Made by a program: the position numbers and the translations under genes. Shown here piece after piece: positions 1 through 7,867 of a stretch of DNA of 64,000 nucleotides. The notes below the pieces were generated by a model that saw nothing but the letters and a program-made list of their open reading frames with translations, was not told where the DNA came from and did no database searches. The DNA is taken from the NCBI RefSeq assembly GCF_027568575.1, contig NZ_JANUVP010000019.1. One strand, written 5' to 3'. This DNA comes from Caldifermentibacillus hisashii (GTDB lineage Bacteria > Bacillota > Bacilli > Bacillales > Caldibacillaceae). Numbering within the stretch: position 1 is the first letter of the stretch; the number at the start of each line of letters is the position of its first letter.

Positions 1-405
1 ATAGGATTCAAAACACCTCTTTTTGAATAATTTCTTGATCATATCGATTCGGATCCTTTCAAGTTCTGCCGGGTTCACTCGTGCCAAAAAATCATTGATT
101 GTGTCATAATGGGGCAGTTCTTCCAAATCTTCATTCCCCAACAATTTCCCCAAATTTTTAATGCACTCTTCCTTATTAAATTCGTTTGTCATTTCGCGCA
201 TACTTTTTAAGTTGCATGCATTTTTCAAAATAACCATCATCAAAAGGACTTCCGTGTCATAGGTGATATAGCTTTGGTGCCTTGGATCATCAACCTCTTT
301 AAGTAATTTGTTCAAATTTTTAAAAAAGTGATTTTGCGTTTTTAGCAACTCGAATAAATAATTTACCTCTTTTTCCATTTCACGCTTTTCTTTCCTCGTT
401 ACCAT
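1..405 (-). CDS. Transposase, N-terminal part, cut by window edge
   Basis: The reading frame stays open from an ATG to the first base of the window (135 codons seen), so the C-terminus lies outside. The start has a very strong run of G (GGGGGGG) about 7 nt upstream. The protein is lysine-rich at the N-terminus and then contains LPHYDTINDFLARVNP followed by a basic segment ending KKRCFE. From memory, that HYDTINDFL block is typical of DDE-type transposases found in many Firmicutes. The catalytic DDE residues would lie beyond the window. I cannot assign the IS family or see its ends, and the copy may be intact or truncated. Confidence 0.7.
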   Translation of the reverse strand, partial: MVTRKEKREMEKEVNYLFELLKTQNHFFKNLNKLLKEVDDPRHQSYITYDTEVLLMMVILKNACNLKSMREMTNEFNKEECIKNLGKLLGNEDLEELPHYDTINDFLARVNPAELERIRIDMIKKLFKKRCFESY

Positions 406-480
406 AAAAAAATCCCCCCCAAATGCCAATATATTAGGTTTTTTACATACCCTTATTATCACATATTTGGCAAAGTTTGG

Positions 481-624
481 GTGGAATTATCTCGAAGAAT
501 TTTTACTCTTCAGGGCTGGATTTCTGAAAGTATAGGTAATTTGACGGATGATAAAGATGCATTCTAAGAAAATGCGAAAAGTATTTATAACATTCTTGTA
601 CCAAAATACTATAATGAACAATAA
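481..624 (+). pseudogene. Possible decayed C-terminal coding remnant
   Basis: One frame reads as natural protein (LQGWISESIGNLTDDKDAF, one in-frame TAA, then ENAKSIYNILVPKYYNEQ and a stop). No start codon or ribosome binding site is visible and the upstream part runs into the transposase leader. I do not recognise the family. The terminator-like hairpin just downstream fits the end of an old gene. This is a weak call based only on amino-acid texture. Confidence 0.25.
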
Positions 625-639
625 GAATATTTATTCAAC

Positions 640-669
640 GCAACCTCCCTTTGTTAGAGGTTTTTTATT
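640..669 (+). terminator. Rho-independent terminator
   Basis: A stem AACCTC/GAGGTT with a 9-nt loop is followed by TTTTTTATTT. It lies downstream of the possible gene remnant and upstream of the SagB-like fragment. Confidence 0.6.
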
Positions 670-806
670 TACGAAGAAATTCTAATAGAATAAGTGAGTT
701 GACTGTAGAACGTTTTGCATAAAAATAGGAGATATTCACGTTCTAAATATCAAAACTTTCACTTAAAAAACTGGCTCTTCGCTAATTAAAGTGAATATAT
801 AGAAAT

Positions 807-1301
807 TTGGTTCTCGTAGATTTTATTTACGAGTTAGAATTTAACTATAAAGGAAGTTCAGAAGAGCAACTATTAATAAGTAATTTTGATAAATTTAAAT
901 TTAGAAAGTCCTTTTCTAATAATGAATTTAATCATCTCACTGAACGTATGGATAGAGAATTTATTAGAAATATATTACAACTTAATGATGTTATAAGGGT
1001 GGAGAAAAATTCATATTTCAAAATTCATAAAAGTTATCCTTCACCAAGAAGTCTTTATCCGATAAAAATCTTGGTATCAATTGGCTCTTCTTTTTATGTA
1101 ACAAAAAATGATATCCAAGATGTTTATGAGTTATATTCTTGTGAAAATTTAAATGTACCATCAGGTGACATTGTTTTAGAATTCAATGATAAATATCTTG
1201 AAGATTATAAAAGTATTAAAAAGTCATTGTTACTATTAGAAATGGGACATTTATTATTTAATCTTTTATATATTATTAAAGTTTATGGTAAAAAATGTTA
1301 A
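807..1301 (+). pseudogene. SagB-like nitroreductase fragment
   Basis: About 164 codons are open between two stops, with no convincing ribosome binding site at the TTG that begins the frame. The segment SYPSPRSLYPIKILVSIG matches the YPSxGxLYPIExY flavin-binding signature of SagB-type dehydrogenases that oxidise azolines in thiazole/oxazole-modified peptides. The tail LLLEMGHLLFNLLYIIKVYG resembles the EAGHxxQNLxLxAxxLG helix of nitroreductases. The protein then stops abruptly, well short of the roughly 200–250 residues such domains need. It abuts a piece of an ABC ATPase, so it is most likely a deletion remnant of a modified-peptide cluster. Family assignment is moderate; loss of function is inferred from the truncation. 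Confidence 0.5.
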
Positions 1302-1302
1302 T

Positions 1303-1509
1303 AAATACGGATTGACGACACTGATGGTGACTCATAATATTTAACAGACTTTAGATCTCGGTAACCGGTTGATCATGATGGATGGTGGCCAAATCATTTT
1401 AGATATTAATGAAACGAAGAAGAAACAACTGACCATTGATGATTTATTAAATGAGTTCCAGCGTATCCACGGCGAAAAGCTTGCATCAGACCGAACGGTA
1501 CTAGCTTAA
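1303..1509 (+). pseudogene. ABC transporter ATP-binding protein, C-terminal remnant
   Basis: The frame reads TTLMVTHNI, an in-frame TAA, then QTLDLGNRLIMMDGGQII and a tail ending SDRTVLA. TLMVTHN is the switch-histidine region of an ABC ATPase. The LDLGNRLIMM block is what I remember from ATPases of TrpX/YckI-like amino-acid uptake systems. Walker A, the signature motif and Walker B are all missing, and the internal stop confirms decay. The fragment begins directly after the stop of the SagB-like fragment, so one deletion may have joined the two. A good terminator follows. Confidence 0.6.
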
Positions 1510-1520
1510 TTTTTTTATAA

Positions 1521-1592
1521 AAAGGACATGAAAAACGTATTAAAATGTATCCTTTGTAAAGGATATTTTAATCAACTTCATGTCTTTTTTTC
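1521..1592 (+). terminator. Long rho-independent terminator
   Basis: Outer arms GACATGAA/TTCATGTC enclose inner arms ATTAAAAT/ATTTTAAT and TATCCTTT/AAAGGATA, and the structure is followed by TTTTTTT. It ends the decayed ABC gene. Confidence 0.8.
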
Positions 1593-2045
1593 CATAAATT
1601 ACTCGGTGAAAATAGAACTATAACATCTTCTAAAAAAAGTTTTTTCCCTATGCATAAATATGAAAAAGTCAAATATATCTATATAGAGTTAAAAATGAGA
1701 CTGAACGAATAGGGAAAAGATCCTCAAAAATCATGACCTTTCACCCATTCTATTTTTATATCCTAAAAAAATTAGAACATTGTTTGTTTTAAAGGTAACT
1801 TGAAAGATTTCAAAATTCAGGCTGGAAATATTTTATTTAACATCTGATCACATGATCACCTGATTTGTTCAACTCAACCAGTTTTGTTGTCATTGTCGAA
1901 ACAGGCAACATTTCAAAACAGGATTACTGTAAAAAAACATTGCTTCATCGCTTGCCTGTGCTGACACATTTTCATGTTAAAATCCCTCTTTCTTATACAT
2001 AAAGGGGTTTTATAAAAAATATCAAATAGGTAAAGGAGAGATTTT
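1593..2045. other. Gene-free leader of the fibre operon
   Basis: No gene is seen in these 450 bases. The region is AT-rich and must hold the promoter of the fibre genes. A weak candidate is TTGCCT followed 18–19 nt later by GTTAAA/TTAAAA near position 1980. A purine-rich GGAGAG precedes the first fibre gene. I looked for SinR-type GTTCTYT sites and saw no convincing tandem set. Confidence 0.4.
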
Positions 2046-2678
2046 ATGGAAATCAAAAGGAAATTAGGTTTAGGAATTGCTTCGGCAGCACTCGGTTTAG
2101 CACTAATCGGGGGAGGAACGTTTGCTTACTTTAGTGATACTGAAGTAACAAATAATACTTTTGCAGCAGGTACTTTAGATTTATCTGTTAATCCATCCAC
2201 AATTGTAGATATTGGTAATCTAAAACCTGGTGATACCGTTGTACGTACATTTGAATTAGTAAACGGTGGTTCATTGGATATTTCAAGTATTGATTTATCA
2301 ACAGTAACATCTGTCACAGATGCAAAAGGTGACAATACAGATGATCTTGCTAAGTATATTAAAGTACTATTCTTAGAAAATGCCGACAAAACAGGTGATG
2401 GTTGGGTAATTGGAGATCGTAATAATATTATTTCTCAAACAACATTATATGATTTGCAAAACAAGACTCCTGATGCTGTTGAAAATCTGAATAAGTTCTG
2501 GACGAAATTATTAGGTTTAGGCGGCGAAAATAGTGGCTTAAAGGCTGGAGATACGGACACGATGTATGTAGCCTTCGAATTTGTTGATAATAAACGTGAT
2601 CAAAACCAATTCCAAGGTGACTCATTACAGCTAGAATGGACTTTTAATGCACACCAAACTGCAGGTGAAAATAAATAA
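2046..2678 (+). CDS. TasA/CalY-family biofilm fibre protein, first copy
   Basis: This 210-residue secreted protein begins with a short basic segment, a hydrophobic signal (residues 8–27, LGIASAALGLALIGGGTFAYF) and the sequence SDTEVTNNTFAAGTL, the hallmark of SipW-processed TasA, CalY and camelysin precursors. Cleavage is expected near the TFA/YFSD region. The mature part is a beta-rich TasA-like domain containing NLKPGDTVVRTFELVNGGSLDIS. Family members assemble into extracellular amyloid-like fibres or act as surface proteins; the old camelysin protease label (Peptidase_M73) is doubtful. A near paralogue follows and sipW lies two genes downstream. Start ATG with GGAGAG at good spacing. Confidence 0.9.
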   Translation: MEIKRKLGLGIASAALGLALIGGGTFAYFSDTEVTNNTFAAGTLDLSVNPSTIVDIGNLKPGDTVVRTFELVNGGSLDISSIDLSTVTSVTDAKGDNTDDLAKYIKVLFLENADKTGDGWVIGDRNNIISQTTLYDLQNKTPDAVENLNKFWTKLLGLGGENSGLKAGDTDTMYVAFEFVDNKRDQNQFQGDSLQLEWTFNAHQTAGENK

Positions 2679-2694
2679 TATAGTATGTCAAGTT

Positions 2695-2726
2695 AGAGGA
2701 GGGAGATTTCTTTCTCCTTCCTTTGT
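2695..2726 (+). terminator. Hairpin between the two fibre genes
   Basis: GGAGGGAGA pairs with TCTCCTTCC and is followed by TTTG. It may act as a partial terminator that sets the fibre gene 1 to gene 2 ratio, or as a 3' stabiliser. Confidence 0.45.
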
Positions 2727-2777
2727 ACATACAACGATTAGCTTTAACAAGAAAAACATTATTGTGGAGGAAAGGAT

Positions 2778-3371
2778 ATGAACGTTAAGAAAAAAATTGG
2801 ATTAAGTGCTGCAACTGCTATTCTCGGAATAAGTTTAATCGGTGGGGGATCATTTGCTTACTTTAGTGATTCAGAAGTAACGAATAATACTTTTACTGCA
2901 GGAACACTTGATATCAATCTAAAAAGCACAGATGATAGTAAAAAAATTAATTTAAACATTGAAAATATGAAGCCGGGTGATTGGAAAGTACACCAAATTC
3001 GCATTTATAACGGCGGTTCACTTGAGGTCAAAGATGTCAAATTACGTGCAGATTACACTGTAACTGATGCAAATGGCGATAATGGTACTGAGGACTTTGC
3101 CGATCATATTTTGGTAAATATTATGAAAGCAGATACGAAGGAAGTTATCGCAAATTGGGTTCCTTTATCCCAATTGAAAGACAGTAATTTAGTTGTTGCG
3201 AATGATTTAAAAACACCTACCGGAAACAAATATCAGACGAATCATAGACAAACTTTACGTGTAGATTTTAAATTCAACGATAATGGTCAAGATCAAAATA
3301 TTTTCCAAGGTGATCAGATTGATTTTAAATTGTCATTCGAAGCTAGCCAAAAAGATGGAGAATTAAAGTAA
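2778..3371 (+). CDS. TasA/CalY-family biofilm fibre protein, second copy
   Basis: This 197-residue paralogue shares the signal region (SFAYFSDSEVTNNTFTAGTL) and the NMKPGD...IYNGGSL core. It diverges in the C-terminal half, with an insertion around the middle strands and a QNIFQGDQ motif also seen as QNQFQGDS in the first copy. It should be exported and cut by SipW, then co-assemble with or modify fibres. GTGGAGG lies 7 nt before the ATG. Two TasA-type genes side by side recall the tasA/calY pair of the B. cereus group, where the copies have distinct jobs. Which is the major fibre subunit cannot be told from sequence alone. Confidence 0.9.
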   Translation: MNVKKKIGLSAATAILGISLIGGGSFAYFSDSEVTNNTFTAGTLDINLKSTDDSKKINLNIENMKPGDWKVHQIRIYNGGSLEVKDVKLRADYTVTDANGDNGTEDFADHILVNIMKADTKEVIANWVPLSQLKDSNLVVANDLKTPTGNKYQTNHRQTLRVDFKFNDNGQDQNIFQGDQIDFKLSFEASQKDGELK

Positions 3372-3476
3372 TAAAGAGGGCGGGATTTTTTCCTGCTCGG
3401 AAGTAACGTAGTACATATTTATATGTCTTTATAAATATATATAAACTGCAATAGATTAAGGATGGGTGGTGATCAT

Positions 3477-4019
3477 TTGCACAATGGAACGAGTCGGTTA
3501 ATAAGGGGGATTAAGGAGCGAAACAAAAAATTAATGGTTGTAATAAAGATTGTAGCTTCCTTTTACTTATTTATTTTTTCAATGAACTATATAACTGCAG
3601 ATACGAATGCGTCTTTTACTAATAAGAAAAAGGTGAATATATCAATTCATGCTTGGGTAGAAGAGCGAATGGAGGATGTTACTACGGACCAATTAGAACA
3701 AAATAAGAGCAAATCTACTAATGAGAATACCAATCAGAAAAAAGAGAATCAATCAGAAACAACAAATAAGAACAGTAATATCAAGCCTGAAAAACCAGTA
3801 GATGAAACAAGTGGAGGCGACAGTCCTCAAACAGATTCCAATATGAACGAAAACCCAATCAACCAAGAAAATCAAGCGGATTCACCAGAACAGGAACCGG
3901 TCAAAGAACAGACAAGTCAACCTGCAATAGAGAAGGATTCGAAAGCAGTAGAAGCACCAATTTCAACCCAGGAACCAACAAATACACAAGAAAATAATCA
4001 AAATAATAATAAGAAATAA
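3477..4019 (+). CDS. TapA-like fibre anchoring/assembly protein
   Basis: I prefer the TTG start because GGTGGTGATC, a near-perfect anti-16S match, lies 3–7 nt upstream of it; an in-frame ATG 15 nt earlier lacks such a site. The protein (180 aa) has a basic N-terminus, one hydrophobic segment (about residues 22–38, VVIKIVASFYLFIFSMNYI), then TADTNASFTNKKKVNISIHAW. This resembles the signal and ASF motif of TapA (YqxM), which is also processed by SipW. The remaining 120 residues are low-complexity (E, N, Q, T, K, P) and probably disordered. Position next to sipW and the fibre genes supports an accessory role. The identity is inference, since TapA is poorly conserved; it could be another SipW substrate. 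Confidence 0.55.
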   Translation: MHNGTSRLIRGIKERNKKLMVVIKIVASFYLFIFSMNYITADTNASFTNKKKVNISIHAWVEERMEDVTTDQLEQNKSKSTNENTNQKKENQSETTNKNSNIKPEKPVDETSGGDSPQTDSNMNENPINQENQADSPEQEPVKEQTSQPAIEKDSKAVEAPISTQEPTNTQENNQNNNKK

Positions 4020-4031
4020 AGGGTGAAAAAA

Positions 4032-4865
4032 ATGGAAGAAAATCGTCATAAAAATTCTGAAAAAAATGATGAAACGACAGTATTAGACGAACAAAGTTCC
4101 CACGAGAATGAAGAAAAAATGAATCATGAAATAGACACGGAGAGTGAAATACTGGCTCACACTGAAGTTCCAAGCATAGGGCAGACTGAAACAAAAAGTG
4201 TGGGTCAAAATGGAGACAGTATGGACGTAGGTCATTTGAGCAGAAAAGAAAGTGCAAAGGATCAAAAAAAGATAAAGTCCGGCAAAGTAATTTTCAAATG
4301 GGTCAACAATATTGTAACTACGATTCTCATTTTATTATTTATCGGTGTTGCTGCATTAGTCATATCTACTAAAATTTCAGATGGCGAACCTCAAGCATTC
4401 GGTTATCAAATAAAGACTGTTTTGTCTGGATCGATGGAGCCTGGCATCAAAACCGGCTCAATCATTTTCGTAAAAACGGGCGGGGATATGACTCGTTTTA
4501 AAGAAAATGATATTATTACTTTCATGCAAAAGGATGACAAGTTAGTAACGCACCGAGTGACTGAGGTTATACAAAATGGTGATCAAGTCATGTATCGTAC
4601 TAAAGGGGATAACAATGAGGAAGAAGATTTAGAACCGGTACAATCTAGTAATGTTGTAGCTGAGTATACTGGGATAACAATTCCATATGTCGGTTATGTC
4701 GCTGATTTTGCTTCCTCCAAAATAGGTATATTATCTCTAGTTATTCTGCCTGGCGTATTTTTGCTTCTTTATTCCGTGTTCTCTATCTGGAAGACGATTC
4801 GACTAATAGAGAGACAAATGAAAGGAAAACAGGATAATTCAACTGAAGCATCATTACCAAAATAA
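4032..4865 (+). CDS. sipW: SipW-type signal peptidase I
   Basis: This is an ER-type type I signal peptidase that processes fibre precursors at the membrane. A transmembrane segment (IVTTILILLFIGVAALVIS) is followed by the nucleophile motif SGSMEPGI, the histidine motif VTHRVTEV that replaces the bacterial lysine, GDNNEEED, and a second membrane helix near the C-terminus. The family is normally about 190 aa; this one is 277 aa because of an N-terminal cytosolic extension of about 85 charged, probably disordered residues, which is unusual. The ATG lies 8 nt from AAAGGG; a GTG 9 nt upstream overlaps that site. It lies 12 nt after the TapA-like gene, so it is in the same operon. Confidence 0.9.
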   Translation: MEENRHKNSEKNDETTVLDEQSSHENEEKMNHEIDTESEILAHTEVPSIGQTETKSVGQNGDSMDVGHLSRKESAKDQKKIKSGKVIFKWVNNIVTTILILLFIGVAALVISTKISDGEPQAFGYQIKTVLSGSMEPGIKTGSIIFVKTGGDMTRFKENDIITFMQKDDKLVTHRVTEVIQNGDQVMYRTKGDNNEEEDLEPVQSSNVVAEYTGITIPYVGYVADFASSKIGILSLVILPGVFLLLYSVFSIWKTIRLIERQMKGKQDNSTEASLPK

Positions 4866-4872
4866 AAATTTA

Positions 4873-4909
4873 AGCCGGGAAAAAAATATTAATGGTTCTT
4901 GCCCGGCAG
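4873..4909 (+). other. GC-rich hairpin after sipW
   Basis: GCCGGG and CCCGGC form a stem around an AT-rich loop in the gap before the wall-anchored gene. There is no T-tract, so it is more likely an mRNA stability element than a terminator. Confidence 0.4.
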
Positions 4910-4930
4910 GATATGAAAAGGGGGGAAGCT

Positions 4931-5608
4931 ATGAAAAGGAATACAAGTTTCATGGTATTTATATTTAGTCTGATTTGTTTTCTTGTCTTTCCACTAAATA
5001 TGTACGCTGAGGAAGGTGGGAACCTCCATACAAAACCGAATCAATATTTATTTACCATTAACAATATGAAACCGGGTGATTCTGCAGAACGGACTTTAAC
5101 GATACAAAACAGAGGGGAAGTAGACTTTCGCTATTCTACAGAACAAAAATTCAAAAAAGGATCTAAAAAATTATTTAATGAATTTTTATTAAAAGTTACT
5201 GATGGAAACGGAATATTATATGAAGGAAAATTGAAAGATTTTAAAGGGTTACCTGAGCGCTTTTTAAAAGCGAAAACGGAAGAAGATATCCAATTTTTAG
5301 TGAAATTCCCCGATGCTTTAGGAAATGAATTCCAAGGGTTAACATTTGAAACAGCTTTTTTATTTTATATTGAAGACTTAACAACGGAACCAGAACAGAA
5401 CGAGACTCCTGGTCCAAACCAATCAGACAATAGCAACCAACCGAGACCCATTACAGATACAACTTCACCGCCAAAAGAAGGTCAAATTTTGCCATCTACT
5501 GCAACAAACTATTTCAACTTTATGATGATCGGTATTTGCTTTATTTTTATTGGAGGAATTGCGTACTTTCTATATACAAAAGCAAAAGTAAATCAATCTA
5601 ATTCATAA
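4931..5608 (+). CDS. LPxTA wall-anchored protein with TasA-like domain
   Basis: The ATG follows GGGGGGA by 5 nt; an earlier in-frame ATG has no such site. The 225-residue product has a Sec signal peptide ending near MYAEE. A beta domain follows, with the phrase INNMKPGDSAERTLTIQNRGEVD that matches the NMKPGD...NGG phrase of the two fibre proteins. Next is a proline-rich spacer (about residues 155–185). A sorting signal closes the protein: LPSTATN, a hydrophobic helix and a basic tail. LPxTA is the motif I associate with class D-type sortases. The likely role is to tie fibres to peptidoglycan; that is inference from fold likeness and position. Confidence 0.75.
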   Translation: MKRNTSFMVFIFSLICFLVFPLNMYAEEGGNLHTKPNQYLFTINNMKPGDSAERTLTIQNRGEVDFRYSTEQKFKKGSKKLFNEFLLKVTDGNGILYEGKLKDFKGLPERFLKAKTEEDIQFLVKFPDALGNEFQGLTFETAFLFYIEDLTTEPEQNETPGPNQSDNSNQPRPITDTTSPPKEGQILPSTATNYFNFMMIGICFIFIGGIAYFLYTKAKVNQSNS

Positions 5609-5707
5609 CCTTGATAAAATGATGCGTCACAACAAAGCATTAAGTTATAATAAATATAGTATTTGATTAAGCGTCCCAATGTAAGAAAAAGTGAGGAGCG
5701 TGAGGGA

Positions 5708-6241
5708 GTGGATAGAAACATAATTCTCTATATTGCAGTGAGTTTAGACGGGTATATAGCAAGGACCAATGGAGCAGTTGACTGGCTAAGTGGTAGTAGT
5801 GGGGATCCAAATGTAGATTTAGGGTTCGAGGAATTTTATAGTTCAATAGATACAGTTGTAATGGGTAGAACAACATATGATCAAGTTATTAATGAATTAT
5901 CGCCCAATGTTTGGTTATATGAAGGTAAGAAATGTTATGTAGCAACAACAAAAAATTATGAACCTGATAGTAGGGCAGAGTATATATCAGAGGATATTAC
6001 TGGGTTTATTAAAAATCTAAAAAAACAACAGGGGAAGGATATATGGCTTGTTGGCGGAGCAAAGTTAATTGATCAATTTATTAAACAAAACTTGGTAGAT
6101 AAGTATATTATAACAATAATACCAACAATTTTGGGTGAAGGGATTCCTCTATTTTTAGGGGAAAATCCAGAAATTCAACTTAAACTTATTGGAACAAAAA
6201 CGAATGATGGTATGGTTGAACTTATGTACGTGAAAAGATGA
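5708..6241 (+). CDS. Dihydrofolate reductase-fold protein (RibD C-terminal family)
   Basis: This 177-residue protein matches the RibD_C/DHFR-like family of YyaP/YwjB type: IILYIAVSLDGYIA at the start, VVMGRTTYDQV, DIWLVGGAKLIDQFI, and IPTILGEGIPLF near the end. These are the usual NADPH-binding and strand motifs. Family members are NADPH-dependent reductases of mostly unknown substrate, and some confer drug tolerance. GTG was chosen as start because GAGGAG lies 9 nt upstream and the SLDGYIA motif then sits at the usual distance. It appears to be a single gene with no terminator seen between it and the fibre locus. Confidence 0.8.
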   Translation: MDRNIILYIAVSLDGYIARTNGAVDWLSGSSGDPNVDLGFEEFYSSIDTVVMGRTTYDQVINELSPNVWLYEGKKCYVATTKNYEPDSRAEYISEDITGFIKNLKKQQGKDIWLVGGAKLIDQFIKQNLVDKYIITIIPTILGEGIPLFLGENPEIQLKLIGTKTNDGMVELMYVKR

Positions 6242-6343
6242 TATTAAATCATCTATTGATAGGGTTGCAAAGTATTTAAAATCCATTAAAGAGGGTTACT
6301 TGAAAAAACTAGGTCTCATTTTAAAAGAAAAGCGAGGAGTATT

Positions 6344-6612
6344 ATGGGCATTAACTATAAGCAGTGTCCAAAATGTGGATCTAAAAATACATTGAAAATT
6401 TTGTATGGTATGCCAACCAAGGAAGTTTTCCAAAAGCAGAAGCAGGAGAAATTAAACTAGGTGGATGCAGAAAAATAGTTGGTGGCCCAGAATACTACTG
6501 TAAAGATTGTGAGAGTGAATGGAATAAAGAACAGGCTGTTGATGCTGCTTATCATAAAATCAAGGGACTAAAAGCGTCATTTGGCGGTTACTTCGAAGGC
6601 TATTACCCCTGA
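6344..6612 (+). pseudogene. Small zinc-ribbon protein, frameshifted
   Basis: An ATG with GAGGAG upstream opens a frame beginning MGINYKQCPKCGSKNTLK and reaching GMPTKEVF. The reading then continues only in another frame as PKAEAGEIKLGGCRKIVGG and YYCKDCESEWNKE. CPxCG plus CxxC forms a zinc ribbon like that of small proteins with a GMP[TS]xExxxxAExGxxxLGGC signature. One T missing from the gTTTTcc run restores the frame, so this is a single-base lesion. It may be real decay or a sequencing error in a homopolymer. If repaired it would be about 90 aa. Confidence 0.65.
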
Positions 6613-6678
6613 TTGGTTTTATTTTTTGATGATTTCAGCGGATATTCCGGCTACAATGACATTTGCAGGTACATCTAC

Positions 6679-6797
6679 GAGGCCACTGAAAAACTTTTTG
6701 AATAGATTCACTAACACAATATATAGTATGATAAAACCCGTAAATACATCTAAATACAGTGTTTAGCGAGATTATTTCGCACTTCTTCAGTGGCCTC
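6679..6797. repeat. 119-bp inverted-repeat element, copy 1
   Basis: It begins GAGGCCACTGAAAAAC and ends TTCTTCAGTGGCCTC, a clear terminal inverted repeat, with ATATAGTATGAT in the middle. Two more copies of the same length lie at 8696 and 34684. It has no coding capacity of its own and looks like a miniature transposable element that could be moved in trans. It sits just after the frameshifted zinc-ribbon gene. Confidence 0.75.
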
Positions 6798-6872
6798 TAC
6801 ATCCACATCATTAATGTTCCACTCCGGATAAAAATTTTAAAAAGCAGTCCTACATTTTTATTTAAAAAATGT

Positions 6873-6916
6873 AAAACATCCCATCTTCATTTATTTTTTC
6901 AAGAAGATGGGGTTTT
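6873..6916 (-). terminator. Terminator of the Phd–Uma2 gene
   Basis: On the minus strand CCCATCTTC pairs with GAAGATGGG and is followed by ATGTTTT. The structure also has a TTTTT run on the plus side, so it could work in both directions. Confidence 0.6.
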
Positions 6917-6933
6917 TGATAGGAAATATATGT

Positions 6934-7659
6934 TCATCTAAAAATACGCTGCACCTCTATTTTTAATTTCTCAAATAGATAAGACTGAGCAATTTCGTTC
7001 TGTTTGAAGGTCGTGAATTCTTGAATATTCTGTTCTGCAAAAAGATACACAGTGACTTCCTTGTTGTCAGGATTCGCAATCCAATATTCCTTCACACCAC
7101 AGGACATATAGAGATCGAGTTTCTTAATCAAGTCCTTTCTTCTTGTCCCCTTGGAAAGCACTTCGACGATTAATGTTGGAATCCCTTTGTAATAATCGTT
7201 GTCATCCAAATGTTCCTCCAGGTCACAAATCACCATAATATCCGGTTGTACGATATTGATTTGTTCCGATGTTCTTCGCAGTTCAATATCGTAGGGGGCC
7301 ACCATTGGGATACAGGAAGTTCCTTGTAATAAATTGGAGAAAACTGTAATTAATTGCGTAACAGCATATTGATGGGCTGTCCTAGGTGCTGCCAGAAAAT
7401 AAATTTCCCCATCAATGTACTCATATCTTTCATCGGACTCCTGCCATAATTGCAAAAATTCCTCATAGGTTGCTTTTTTACCGTAGCCATATAGTGGTAC
7501 ACTTTCATGAATTTGATTTACGGCACTACCGAGTTGATCACCCAAGGCCGTAAGTTTTGCAATTTCAGTACCATTGCGGGTGATAATAATATCTTCCTGT
7601 GCAGCTAACATTAAATACTTTCCAAAGTTATTTTGTAATTCAGTGGAGTTGACCTTCAT
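6934..7659 (-). CDS. Phd-type antitoxin domain fused to Uma2-family nuclease
   Basis: The 241-residue product starts MKVNSTELQNNFGKYLMLA and continues DIIITRNGTEIAKL, the N-terminal DNA-binding domain of Phd/YefM antitoxins (about residues 1–45). From about residue 65 it is a Uma2/DUF820 nuclease-fold protein: TYEEFLQL, YEYIDGEIYFLAAPRTAHQ, QPDIMVI, GIPTLIVEVLSKGTRRKDL and KLDLYMSCGVKEYWIANP. The PD and EVLS...D residues are the PD-(D/E)xK-like core. GGAGGT lies 9 nt before the ATG. Joining a toxin-neutralising repressor domain to a nuclease suggests a self-regulated selfish or defence gene; the biological role is unknown. It diverges from yoaP. Confidence 0.8.
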   Translation of the reverse strand: MKVNSTELQNNFGKYLMLAAQEDIIITRNGTEIAKLTALGDQLGSAVNQIHESVPLYGYGKKATYEEFLQLWQESDERYEYIDGEIYFLAAPRTAHQYAVTQLITVFSNLLQGTSCIPMVAPYDIELRRTSEQINIVQPDIMVICDLEEHLDDNDYYKGIPTLIVEVLSKGTRRKDLIKKLDLYMSCGVKEYWIANPDNKEVTVYLFAEQNIQEFTTFKQNEIAQSYLFEKLKIEVQRIFR

Positions 7660-7867
7660 TTTAGCAGTACCTCCAATATTAGTTAAAGTAGCTAATCTAG
7701 CTAATAATAATATACAATTAGAATGGCTATGTTTGCAAATGATGTTGAGGAAGTTCTGGAGACAAAATGATGATGGAGTTCCAATAAACGAAACTTGTAA
7801 CGCTTTTACAACGTATATATTAAGGTGTAATTGATCAATTCTTAACATGAAGATGGAGGTGGAAGAG

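Noticed and set aside
770..800. GGCTCTTCGCTAATTA as an ISL3-type terminal repeat
   Set aside because: Only one end is seen and no transposase of that family is near; similarity is too short.
1593..2045. SinR operators before the fibre genes
   Set aside because: No tandem GTTCTYT-like sites could be found.
2126..2625. Minus-strand frames under the first fibre gene
   Set aside because: Shadows of a well-supported plus-strand gene.
6581..6941. Two 60-codon frames after the zinc-ribbon remnant
   Set aside because: They cross the 119-bp element and a terminator and lack ribosome binding sites.
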